NCBI GenBank assembly: GCA_964533865.1
Contig: CAZHRC010000018.1
Span: 1-42,915 of the forward strand
From: CAZHRC01 sp964533865
Lineage (GTDB): Bacteria; Bacillota; Clostridia; Tissierellales; Peptoniphilaceae
Reading direction: 5' to 3'
Length of the DNA: 42,915 nt
Under the pieces are notes generated by a model. It was not told where the DNA came from, searched no databases, and saw nothing but the letters and a program-made list of their open reading frames with translations. The translations under genes were made by a program, and so were the position numbers. Every line of letters begins with the position of its first letter. The first letter of the stretch is position 1. Below are positions 33,181 through 40,945 of the stretch, piece after piece.

Positions 33181-33978
33181 TCACTTGTTGCGATAACGCG
33201 AGGGAGTTATCCCCGTCTTTTTTTTTAAAATTTGATTAAAATAGGATTGAGAGTTAAATCCCACGTCCATGGCAATGCGGTCCATGGAATGGTCTGTATT
33301 TTTGAGAAGGTGTTTTGCCACCTGTACCCGCTTTTCTAGGAGATGGTTGATTGGTGTCGTACCCGTATCCTTTTTAAAAACGTGGACTAAAGAGTATTTG
33401 TTGAGGTGGGCGTGTTTTGCCAAATCATCTAATGTGATAGCTTCCATATAATGGGCATCGATAAACGCGATAATGTCTCTGGTCGGGTTGTCATCAACGG
33501 CGTCTTTATCCGACCATTTCAGCCCTGTGCCTCGCATAAAAAGCCCTAATAGAGACAGGTGGTAGCCCTTGACGATGAGTTTTTCGTACGCTTCTCCCCC
33601 AGGCAACCGACTGATATCGTAGGCAATACTCTTGAGGTTATCCGCTTCTCGAATGTCATTGAAAATGGCAATTTCTGGCAAGGAGCCATCGTATAGGCAT
33701 CCGTCCTCATCGGTAAAGACCCCCTCCAATGTGATCAGTACAATCCTCGTCCCATTCTTTGTAGCAGAGAGGGTTAATGACGATTTTGGGGACAGCAAAG
33801 CAACCGTCGAAGGACTGAGTTTTTGACGAGGTGTTTTGACGAGCACGGTTTGATCCACCAACAAGATTCGAGTGTAGGCTATGGGATCCAGTGTTAAGGT
33901 TTGCTCCGTCCGATGGATTTCAACTGATAGTGGCAGGTGATTGACCATCGCTTGCATTAATTGGGTCTCATTCATCAT
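33181..33978 (-). CDS. AraC family transcriptional regulator
   Basis: A 265-residue regulator. Residues 1-155 are a cupin-like sensing domain (unlike any family I can name). Residues 165-265 are the double helix-turn-helix: ITLDDLAKHAHLNKYSLVHVFKKDTGTTPINHLLEKRVQVAKHLL, then MDRIAMDVGFNSQSYFNQILKKKTGITPSRYR. It is divergent from the amino-sugar operon and lies between it and the esterase, so it most likely activates the operon. Two ATGs are in tandem at the start; the upstream AAAGTTGG is a weak ribosome site. A 21-bp direct repeat lies in its upstream region. Confidence 0.93.
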   Translation of the reverse strand: MMNETQLMQAMVNHLPLSVEIHRTEQTLTLDPIAYTRILLVDQTVLVKTPRQKLSPSTVALLSPKSSLTLSATKNGTRIVLITLEGVFTDEDGCLYDGSLPEIAIFNDIREADNLKSIAYDISRLPGGEAYEKLIVKGYHLSLLGLFMRGTGLKWSDKDAVDDNPTRDIIAFIDAHYMEAITLDDLAKHAHLNKYSLVHVFKKDTGTTPINHLLEKRVQVAKHLLKNTDHSMDRIAMDVGFNSQSYFNQILKKKTGITPSRYRNK

Positions 33979-33994
33979 TTTTTACCAACTTTTC

Positions 33995-34029
33995 TCAATA
34001 TCACTAAAATTCTTGTCAACATCGCTAAA
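33995..34029. promoter_or_regulatory. Tandem direct repeat, candidate AraC operator
   Basis: TCAATATCACTAAA (33995-34008) and TCAACATCGCTAAA (34016-34029), 12 of 14 identical, repeat period 21 bases (two helical turns). Minus-strand TTGACA lies within the second copy, so it may overlap the AraC gene's own promoter. Confidence 0.6.
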
Positions 34030-34162
34030 GAAGTAAAACGATTTTTTTGATAGACTAACATTAAGAGAAACGATATCAGTTTTGATCGTTCCTAAAAATC
34101 GCATCTTTTTCAGAGGGGTTATCCTTTAAACAAAAGACCGTTATTTACGCGGTTCTGTCGAG

Positions 34163-34191
34163 TTGAGTACATCAACCTCTGTAAATAGTAT
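34163..34191 (+). promoter_or_regulatory. Promoter of the amino-sugar operon
   Basis: TTGAGT (34163-34168) and TAGTAT (34186-34191) with a 17-base spacer; about 70 bases before the first gene. AraC half-site-like repeats lie about 135-170 bases further upstream. Confidence 0.6.
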
Positions 34192-34267
34192 ACACTAGTC
34201 AGCCGTGTTTACCAAGGGCTCTGCTTTTCTACTATGATTAAAAAACGATTTCAAGGCGGTAACTAAA

Positions 34268-35311
34268 ATGAAGTATTACATGGGGATTGAAGCCGGCGGT
34301 GCCAACACAGGATTTATTCTTGGTAACTCAAACGGCGAAATCATCACTAAAAATAAAGGCGCTCTGATCCATTTAGAACCAGAAAACATCAGAGATGCCC
34401 ATTCGATTTTAACCGAGGGCGTTCGATTGCTCTTTGAGCGCAGCGGTCTAGCCATGGCAGATATTTCACTTGTTTTCGCAGGTATGCCCGGCTATGGTGA
34501 AGACTTGGATCGAGTAAAACGCATCGACCATCTCCTCAAATCCGTATTAGACGATGGTAAGTTTATTGTTGGCAACGATAGCGTTGCCGGTTGGGCAGGG
34601 TCTATGTGCGGAAAATCCGGAGTTCATATCGTCCTTGGCACAGGTGCTATCTGCTATGGTCGCGATGATTCTGACCGAGCGGCTCGGGCTTCTGGCTGGG
34701 GGCCATTTGTCGGAGATGAAGGATCAGCTTACTGGATTGGCAAGCAAGCCTTGGAAATTTTTAGTAAAATCTCCGATGGACGCTACGTCAAAACCCCACT
34801 CTACGATATTATGAAACACCACCTACGATTAAAAAGGGATTTCGATATTATTCCATTGGTTCTCAATAATTGGAAAACCAATCGCCGAAAGATCGCGAAT
34901 CTTTCAAAGCTCCTCTACCTTGCAGCAGTAGACGGCGACGACTACGCTGACGAAGTGTTCCAAAAAGCTGCCGAGGAAGCATTTATCGCCATCCAGGCCG
35001 TTATCTCTCGACTGCACTTTGATCCCTTTAAGCCCATTCGGGTTTCCTATTCTGGCGAAGTCACTATGGCAGGGGATATTATCCTCGATAAAATACAAAA
35101 TCTCTGCAAGGAAAGCCTACCTCAAGTGCGCTTTGAAAAACCCTTGCTTCGACCGCGAACAGGCGCCTTGGTGATGGCCCTTCGCGAAGACGGTATTGCC
35201 ATCACCAACGAGGTGATTCAAAACCTCAAAGACACCGAACACGTCCCAGATATGTACTGGGCGGACATTCAAGAAGACGATATCACTCAAAAGCCAACAA
35301 CCTTCCATTAG
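34268..35311 (+). CDS. BadF/BadG/NAGK-type sugar kinase
   Basis: A 347-residue ASKHA-fold kinase like eukaryotic-type N-acetylglucosamine kinase. The phosphate loops are GIEAGGANTGFIL at the start and VLGTGAICYGRD near residue 122; the catalytic Asp lies in VGNDSVAGWAGS; SGWGPFVGDEGSAYWIG is the sugar-binding hallmark of the NAGK group. It would phosphorylate GlcNAc, GalNAc or GlcN with ATP. It starts the operon, 9 bases before nagA. Having it beside a PTS, which already phosphorylates sugar on entry, suggests a second, non-PTS source such as recycled sugar. Confidence 0.88.
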   Translation: MKYYMGIEAGGANTGFILGNSNGEIITKNKGALIHLEPENIRDAHSILTEGVRLLFERSGLAMADISLVFAGMPGYGEDLDRVKRIDHLLKSVLDDGKFIVGNDSVAGWAGSMCGKSGVHIVLGTGAICYGRDDSDRAARASGWGPFVGDEGSAYWIGKQALEIFSKISDGRYVKTPLYDIMKHHLRLKRDFDIIPLVLNNWKTNRRKIANLSKLLYLAAVDGDDYADEVFQKAAEEAFIAIQAVISRLHFDPFKPIRVSYSGEVTMAGDIILDKIQNLCKESLPQVRFEKPLLRPRTGALVMALREDGIAITNEVIQNLKDTEHVPDMYWADIQEDDITQKPTTFH

Positions 35312-35320
35312 GAGTCTACC

Positions 35321-36466
35321 ATGACGATTTACAAGTCCAAACGCATCGCACTGCCCGATGGTTTTTTTGACGGCTACATGGTCGTCGAAGAGGGCAGGAT
35401 TACAGCACTAACCACTACAGCCCCCGACGGGTTCATCGTGGACTTGACCGATGATATCATCGCGCCAGGTTTTGTCGATACCCACGTCCACGGCATGATG
35501 AATCACGATGTGATGGACGTGGAAGAAGGGGCTCTAGATCAGATATCCAACGGACTGCTTACTTCGGGAGTGACCTCCTTTTTAGCCACCACTTTAACCG
35601 CTCCCTCTCATCAACTTGACGCCGCTGTCACCCTCATCGCCAAAGAAGCCGATGAGGTGACCGGCGCCAAAGTACGTGGAATCTTTTTAGAGGGGCCATT
35701 CTTCACACCCGCTCACAAAGGGGCGCAAAACCCAGACTATATGAGCCCACCGTGTATCGATACCCTTCGACACTGGCAAGAGCTTTCAGGAGGCCGCGTA
35801 AAAAAAATCGCCATCGCTCCAGAATACGATAATACAGTAGACTTTGTAAAAGAAGCCACTGCGATGGGCGTCACCGTCGCCCTGGCCCACTCGGCAGCCA
35901 CCTATACCGAAGCCATGAAAGCCATCGATGCTGGCGCATCTATTTTCTGTCACACCTACAACGGCATGAGTCCTCTCCATCACAGAGATCCTGGTATGGT
36001 AGGCGCCGCTCTTACAACAGACGCCTATGCCGAACTAATCTGCGACGGACGCCACGTTCATCCCGGAGCGGTAAAGGTTGTATTGCGAGCCAAAGGGTTT
36101 GAACAGGTCGTTTTGGTCAGCGACTGTATGATGGCAGGCGGCATGCCAGAAGGCAACTATATGCTCGGAGACTTCCCCGTCGTCGTCAAAGACGGCGTAG
36201 CTACCATTTCAAACGGTTCTTTGGCTGGGTCTGTACTAAAACTCGCCAAAGCCGTCGAAAATCTGGTCTCTTGGGAAGCATCGCCTCTATTTGAAGCCAT
36301 TCAAATGGCGAGTCTGATCCCTGCAAAATCTGTGGGCATTGACGATGTCTGTGGTCGTCTCGACATTGGCCGCAGCGCAGACTTTGTCGTCTTAGACGGT
36401 GAAGGCGTTCTCATCTCAACCTATTTATCTGGCGCACTACGCGCGAAAGCAGGTGTTTTATGTTAG
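35321..36466 (+). CDS. nagA: N-acetylglucosamine-6-phosphate deacetylase
   Basis: A 381-residue amidohydrolase that deacetylates GlcNAc-6-P (or GalNAc-6-P). The metal and active-site motifs are PGFVDTHVHG, EGPFF, ALAHSAAT, HTYNGMSPLHHRDPG, DGRHVHPG and SDCMMAGG with the catalytic Asp. Length is normal. TTAGGAG overlaps the kinase stop codon. Its own TAG overlaps the yajC start by 7 bases, giving translational coupling. Together with AgaS it may act on GalNAc-6-P, so AgaA is an alternative name. Confidence 0.95.
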   Translation: MTIYKSKRIALPDGFFDGYMVVEEGRITALTTTAPDGFIVDLTDDIIAPGFVDTHVHGMMNHDVMDVEEGALDQISNGLLTSGVTSFLATTLTAPSHQLDAAVTLIAKEADEVTGAKVRGIFLEGPFFTPAHKGAQNPDYMSPPCIDTLRHWQELSGGRVKKIAIAPEYDNTVDFVKEATAMGVTVALAHSAATYTEAMKAIDAGASIFCHTYNGMSPLHHRDPGMVGAALTTDAYAELICDGRHVHPGAVKVVLRAKGFEQVVLVSDCMMAGGMPEGNYMLGDFPVVVKDGVATISNGSLAGSVLKLAKAVENLVSWEASPLFEAIQMASLIPAKSVGIDDVCGRLDIGRSADFVVLDGEGVLISTYLSGALRAKAGVLC

Positions 36467-36747
36467 AAGGTGTTCTCAACTCATCGATCGCTCTGCTGGG
36501 TTTACTCGCCATCGGCGCCATCATCTACTACATTTTGAGTTTTACTCGCATCAAAAAAAGACGTCAACACTTTGAAGACTTGCACAACAGCTTGGCTGTG
36601 GGGCAAGAGGTTGAATTTTCAAACGGACTCTACGGTGTTCTAACCTCTGTTGGTCAAGAACGCTGCGATATAAGGGTTAAGTCCGGCGCCATCATTTCCG
36701 TGTCTCGCTACGCGATCACTGAAATTGTTGGACGCGGAAAAAAATAA
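36460..36747 (+). CDS. YajC-like small membrane protein inside the PTS operon
   Basis: A 95-residue protein with one N-terminal membrane helix (about 10-30), then a basic stretch (RIKKRRQHFEDLHNSL) and the YajC fold with VGQEVEFSNGLYGVLTSVGQE and CDIRVKSGAIISVSRYAI. YajC normally accompanies SecDF. A yajC-like gene is known next to Man-family PTS genes in some Firmicutes, for example the streptococcal hyaluronan PTS locus. Its role there is unclear. Overlaps nagA by 7 bases. Confidence 0.88.
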   Translation: MLEGVLNSSIALLGLLAIGAIIYYILSFTRIKKRRQHFEDLHNSLAVGQEVEFSNGLYGVLTSVGQERCDIRVKSGAIISVSRYAITEIVGRGKK

Positions 36748-36764
36748 AGTGAGGAGGTAGGAAA

Positions 36765-37241
36765 ATGCCAAATATTTTGTTAACGCGTATCGACAACCGT
36801 CTGATCCACGGCCAGGTTGCCACCCAGTGGGCGTCGAGTCTTGGTGCCAATTTGCTTCTGGTCGCCAACGACGAGGTCGCAGGAAACAAAATGCGTCAAG
36901 GTCTCATGGACATGGCGGCTCCTGCAGGAGCGCAAACCCGTTATTTTACGCTCCAAAAGACCATCGAAGTGATTCACAAAGCCGCAGATCGTCAAAAGAT
37001 CTTCATCATCTGCGAAAGTCCCGCTGACGTGTTAACCCTAGTGGAAGGCGGCGTTCCCATCAAAAAGGTGAACGTAAGAAACATGCACATGGCAGAGGGC
37101 AAACGTCAAGTCGCAACTGTTGTTGCTGTTGATGATAACGATGTGGCAGCCTTTAAAAAGCTCCACGAACTTGGCGTAGAATTGGAGATTCGAAAAGTAC
37201 CAAGCGAATCCACCGAAGACAGCGCTAAACTTTATAACTAG
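36765..37241 (+). CDS. PTS Man-family sugar transporter, IIB component
   Basis: A 158-residue cytoplasmic phosphocarrier. The phosphorylated histidine is H15 in the family signature RIDNRLIHGQVATQW. It takes phosphate from IIA and gives it to the sugar at IIC/IID. AGGAGGTAGG lies just before the ATG; the stop overlaps the ribosome site for IIC. The IIB subtype (GlcNAc, GalNAc or other) cannot be set from sequence alone. Confidence 0.95.
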   Translation: MPNILLTRIDNRLIHGQVATQWASSLGANLLLVANDEVAGNKMRQGLMDMAAPAGAQTRYFTLQKTIEVIHKAADRQKIFIICESPADVLTLVEGGVPIKKVNVRNMHMAEGKRQVATVVAVDDNDVAAFKKLHELGVELEIRKVPSESTEDSAKLYN

Positions 37242-37249
37242 GAGGAATC

Positions 37250-38056
37250 ATGGAATTTACTTTCGTACAGGTTCTTTTGGTTTTTGTCGTCACCTTTATA
37301 GCGGCGATCGACCAATTCAGCTTCCTGGAATCATTGTATCAACCCATCGTCATGGGCCCGGTCATCGGCGCGATCTTAGGCGACCTACAAACTGGTCTTG
37401 TCGTCGGCGGTACTTATCAACTCATGACCATTGGTAACATGCCCGTTGGTGGCGCACAACCTCCAAATGCAGTTATCGGTGGTATCATGGCAACCGTACT
37501 CGCCATATCCTTGAAACTCGAACCCACCGTCGCCGTTGCGACAGCCGTTCCCTTCTCACTACTGGGGCAATACGGCGTAACCTTGATCTTTACACTGACA
37601 GCACCCGCTATGAAATACGCGGATACCTGTGCAGAAAACGCAGATCCTAAAGGTATTGAACGCCTAAACTACATTACCATGGCATCCCTTGGCGCGATCT
37701 TTGGCGTCGTCGTCGTCCTATTCTTCATTGGCGGAGCGACTTACGGCCAAGCTTTGGTTGACTCGATCCCCGCATGGCTTATGGGCGGACTATCCGCGGC
37801 CGGTGGCATGATGCGCTACGTCGGTTTTGCCATCCTGCTAAAAGTTATGGTTTCTGCTGAAACTTGGGGCTTCTACTTTGGCGGTTTCGCATTGGCATCT
37901 ATTGTCGCTGCTTCCCCATCCTTGAGCGGACCAGCACTACTACTTATCGCTTTCATCGGTATCGCTATCGCACTATACGACTACCAAATGAACACCAAAA
38001 TCAAAAGACAATCCTTTGCATCAGTAGAAATAGGAGGAGACGAAGATGGCATATAA
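37250..38056 (+). CDS. PTS Man-family sugar transporter, IIC component
   Basis: A 268-residue membrane component with about seven hydrophobic segments. Typical IIC features are LVVFVVTFIAAIDQF, the MGPVIGAILGDLQTGL region, GGTYQLMTIGNMPVGGAQPPNAVIGG and ALYDYQMN at the end. With IID it forms the channel. AACTAGGAGGA overlaps the preceding stop. Its last 11 bases overlap the IID start, so the two are translated in a coupled way. Confidence 0.95.
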   Translation: MEFTFVQVLLVFVVTFIAAIDQFSFLESLYQPIVMGPVIGAILGDLQTGLVVGGTYQLMTIGNMPVGGAQPPNAVIGGIMATVLAISLKLEPTVAVATAVPFSLLGQYGVTLIFTLTAPAMKYADTCAENADPKGIERLNYITMASLGAIFGVVVVLFFIGGATYGQALVDSIPAWLMGGLSAAGGMMRYVGFAILLKVMVSAETWGFYFGGFALASIVAASPSLSGPALLLIAFIGIAIALYDYQMNTKIKRQSFASVEIGGDEDGI

Positions 38057-39083
38057 TATCCCTACTTCCTATAGAAATACGACCCCAGCAAAACAGCTGG
38101 ATAAAAAGACACTCAACAAAATGGTATGGCGCTCACTATTTTTACAAGGCTCCTTTAACTACGAACGCATGCAGGCTGCTGGTTGGCTTTACGGGATACT
38201 TCCCGGTCTAGAAAAAATCCACACGGATAAAGAAGACATGAAAGCCTCCATGTCCCACAACTTAGAGTTCTTTAACACTCACCCCTTCCTTGTGACTTTC
38301 GTCATGGGGATCATCCTCTCCATGGAACAAAACAAGGCAGATATCCCAACCATCCGCGCCGTACGCGTTGCTGCCATGGGACCTCTCGGCGGTATCGGCG
38401 ATGCGCTATTCTGGTTTACCTTAGTCCCTATCTCCGCAGGGATCGCTTCAAACCTCGCTTTGTCTGGTAGTATTGCAGGCCCAATCGTCTTCTTATTGGC
38501 CTTTAATATCGTTCAGTTCCTCGTTCGTTATTGGCTCATGCATTGGTCCTACAAACTCGGAACGGATGCCATCGGTATATTGACCGAAAACGCCAAAGAG
38601 TTTACACGCGCAGCATCCATCCTCGGCGTACTCGTCGTTGGTGCATTGACCAGCCTTTACGGCGCAACCTCATTGGGCATTGAAATCCCCAACGGAACCA
38701 CCAACGTGGCACATCAAAAAGTTGCCATCGTCGAAAACGCACAAATCCAAGACTACGCGAGTTTCCTTTATGAACACAACGAAGGCGAAGTCGTATTAGA
38801 AGAAGGCGCCCCAAAACTCGCCGAAACCTCTCTCATCAATGATCTTGGCAACGGACGCAGCGAGATCAAATTTGACCAATACGTGGAAGAACCTGTCACG
38901 ATCAACATTCAAAAGATCTTAGACGGCATCGTTCCAAAACTCATCCCATTGGCTCTTACTCTCATGCTCTATGCATTGATGACAAAGAGAAACTGGACGC
39001 CGATCAAATGTATCGTATTGCTGCTTGTCATCGGTCTCGTCGGTTCTGGTTTGGGATTGAGCTTCTTACCAAATATCTGGTAA
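38046..39083 (+). CDS. PTS Man-family sugar transporter, IID component, with inserted segment
   Basis: A 345-residue membrane component; the family is usually 270-305. Family signatures include RSLFLQGSFNYERMQ, GWLYGILPGL, AAMGPLGGIGDALFWFTLVPI and WSYKLGTD. An extra hydrophilic stretch (about 217-285, rich in E, N and V) lies between TSLYGATSLGIEIP and the final hydrophobic helices (296-340). Such a loop sits on one side of the membrane between helices and may bind a partner. The AGGAGGAGACG site lies within the end of IIC. Confidence 0.95.
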   Translation: MAYNIPTSYRNTTPAKQLDKKTLNKMVWRSLFLQGSFNYERMQAAGWLYGILPGLEKIHTDKEDMKASMSHNLEFFNTHPFLVTFVMGIILSMEQNKADIPTIRAVRVAAMGPLGGIGDALFWFTLVPISAGIASNLALSGSIAGPIVFLLAFNIVQFLVRYWLMHWSYKLGTDAIGILTENAKEFTRAASILGVLVVGALTSLYGATSLGIEIPNGTTNVAHQKVAIVENAQIQDYASFLYEHNEGEVVLEEGAPKLAETSLINDLGNGRSEIKFDQYVEEPVTINIQKILDGIVPKLIPLALTLMLYALMTKRNWTPIKCIVLLLVIGLVGSGLGLSFLPNIW

Positions 39084-39098
39084 TCCATCCATGCCCTA

Positions 39099-39130
39099 GC
39101 TGTCTCAACACCACCATCTGTTGAGACAGC
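39099..39130 (+). other. Strong intercistronic hairpin between IID and IIA
   Basis: GCTGTCTCAACA (39099-39110), 8-base loop, TGTTGAGACAGC (39119-39130): a perfect 12-bp stem with no U tract. It lies in the only sizeable gap (75 bases) within the tightly packed operon, so it may tune mRNA processing or stability rather than terminate. Confidence 0.7.
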
Positions 39131-39158
39131 ACCCTCCACAAGGATTAAGGAGATCCAA

Positions 39159-39587
39159 ATGCACGGAATAATCATCACCTGTCACGGGAGATTGGCTTCG
39201 GGCGCTAACTCAGCCCTCAACCTTGTCGCCGGTGAATGTAAAAACATCCGAACTGTCGACTTTGAAGTGGGAATGGGATTTGACGAAATCGATCAAGATC
39301 TCATCGAGGCGCGCAGTTCGCTATCCAACCAAGGCTACACCACCTTCCTCTACCTTACCGACCTCGCAGGAGGAACGCCTTTTAACCGGTCGGTGCTCTT
39401 AACAGAAAACGACCCCAATTCTCGAGTCCTTGCAGGGATAAACTTTGCCATGCTATACCAAGCCGCTTTTTCCGATGGTACATTGGAAGAGAGCAGGCTC
39501 GAAGCAATGGAAGCCGCTTCGGAAAGCATCGTCGCTTTTGAACTACCCGCTCAAGCGCACGAGGATGAGGATGAAGATGGTATTTAG
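39159..39587 (+). CDS. PTS Man-family sugar transporter, IIA component
   Basis: A 142-residue cytoplasmic phosphocarrier. The active histidine is H9 in GIIITCHGRLASG. It takes phosphate from HPr. LYLTDLAGGTPFNRSVLL is the second signature. The acidic tail (AQAHEDEDEDG) is unusual but not disruptive. The operon order IIB, IIC, IID, IIA is that of aga-type loci. TTAAGGAGATCC precedes the ATG. Confidence 0.95.
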   Translation: MHGIIITCHGRLASGANSALNLVAGECKNIRTVDFEVGMGFDEIDQDLIEARSSLSNQGYTTFLYLTDLAGGTPFNRSVLLTENDPNSRVLAGINFAMLYQAAFSDGTLEESRLEAMEAASESIVAFELPAQAHEDEDEDGI

Positions 39588-39595
39588 GAGGACCT

Positions 39596-40708
39596 ATGTC
39601 TAAAGAATCCATTACCCTTTTAGAAATCGAACAACAGCTAGCGATGTGGCAAGATACCGCCTCCCGTGTGGAAGGCAACCGCTCTGCCATCGACGCTTTC
39701 CTCAAAAACGCCACTGCCGACCACCCGGGCATCCGAGTCGTCTTCACCGGCGCGGGAACCTCGGATTACGTGGGGCAACTAGTTGCACCCTACCTCAGTA
39801 GCGTCTGCGGCACCCGCTATGCTTTTGAACCCATACCCACCACCTCCATCGTTTCAAACCCAGCAAGCTACCTCTCTGACGTACCTACCATACTCGTCAG
39901 CTTTGCCCGGTCTGGCAACTCACCGGAGTCGGTTCAAGCGATAAAACTCGCCGAAACCCTCGTCTCTGAGTTGTATCAGGTGGTCATCACCTGTGCTGAA
40001 GGCGGTGCCCTCTATCAAAACGCCAAAGACCAACCTAAAACACTTTCCATACTGCTCAACCCGGCCACCAACGACAAAGGCTTCGCTATGACCAGCTCCT
40101 TTAGCTCCATGACCCTAGCCGCCTTGATGGTGTTCGATCCCACCTATACCAAAACCTATACCGACACCCTATGTCAACAAGCCAACTATGCACTGGATAA
40201 TCGCAACCTTCTTGCGCCAATCCTCGCGTTGGACTTTAACCGAGTGGTTTACTTAGGAAGCGGCTCCCTTCGAGGACTCGCCCAAGAAGCCCAACTCAAA
40301 ATACTGGAGCTGACCGCCGGAGCCATCGCCACACTGTGGGATTCCTCCATGGGCTTTAGACACGGTCCCAAATCCTTCATCGACGATCGTACAGTGATCT
40401 TCACCTACATTTCAAACGATGAATACACCTCACAATACGATTTGGACATCGCCAACGAAATCGCCCAAGACGGCATCTGCCTCCAACTCTACACCCTGTC
40501 CCAAGGCGAAACTGGCCTTCCAGGCATCGCCTTCCCAAAAACTGACCTACCCGACGCTTACCAAGCCTTGGCTTATGCCGTCTACGCCCAACTCTTTGCC
40601 CTCGAAGCGGCAAACAAAGTGGATAACGACGCAGACAACCCATCAGCAACAGGTACCGTCAATCGCGTGGTTCAAGGTGTCACCATACACCCCTACCCCG
40701 CATCTTAA
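39596..40708 (+). CDS. agaS: SIS-domain sugar-phosphate deaminase/isomerase, AgaS-like
   Basis: A 370-residue protein with two SIS domains. Domain 1 has VVFTGAGTSDYVGQLVAPYL and ILVSFARSGNSPESV; domain 2 has VYLGSGSLRGLAQEAQLKILELTAG and GFRHGPKSF. AgaS is a galactosamine-6-phosphate deaminase/isomerase; related SIS proteins act on glucosamine-6-phosphate. It would complete the pathway after NagA and may stand in for the broken nagB, but its specificity for GlcN-6-P is unproven. TTAGGAGG overlaps the IIA stop codon. Last gene of the operon, followed by a terminator. Confidence 0.92.
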   Translation: MSKESITLLEIEQQLAMWQDTASRVEGNRSAIDAFLKNATADHPGIRVVFTGAGTSDYVGQLVAPYLSSVCGTRYAFEPIPTTSIVSNPASYLSDVPTILVSFARSGNSPESVQAIKLAETLVSELYQVVITCAEGGALYQNAKDQPKTLSILLNPATNDKGFAMTSSFSSMTLAALMVFDPTYTKTYTDTLCQQANYALDNRNLLAPILALDFNRVVYLGSGSLRGLAQEAQLKILELTAGAIATLWDSSMGFRHGPKSFIDDRTVIFTYISNDEYTSQYDLDIANEIAQDGICLQLYTLSQGETGLPGIAFPKTDLPDAYQALAYAVYAQLFALEAANKVDNDADNPSATGTVNRVVQGVTIHPYPAS

Positions 40709-40733
40709 CACACCATCCATACCTCCCCTCATA

Positions 40734-40775
40734 AACGAGGCCGCAAAGACGTATCGTCTTTTCGGCCTCGTTGTT
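40734..40775 (+). terminator. Terminator of the amino-sugar operon
   Basis: AACGAGGCCG pairs with CGGCCTCGTT, with an inner AAGACG/CGTCTT stem around TAT. TTGTTAT follows, a weaker U tract. Confidence 0.75.
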
Positions 40776-40841
40776 ATGGGTTCAACCCCTGCCCATTTTT
40801 GAACAATATCATCTCGTTTTGGTATTGAACACACTCTCTAA

Positions 40842-40880
40842 ATCAAAAAAACTGTGCTGGGATACTCTTTCCCAGCACAA
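40842..40880 (-). terminator. Terminator of the CWB2 protein gene
   Basis: TGTGCTGGGA pairs with TCCCAGCACA around a short loop; the minus strand continues into TTTTTTTGATT. It lies about 66 bases past the stop codon. Confidence 0.8.
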
Positions 40881-40945
40881 CTCGTTCACTCTTCGGTCAT
40901 AAAACTCATTGCCCTATCGATTTTTATCAATAGAAATTTTAAGGG

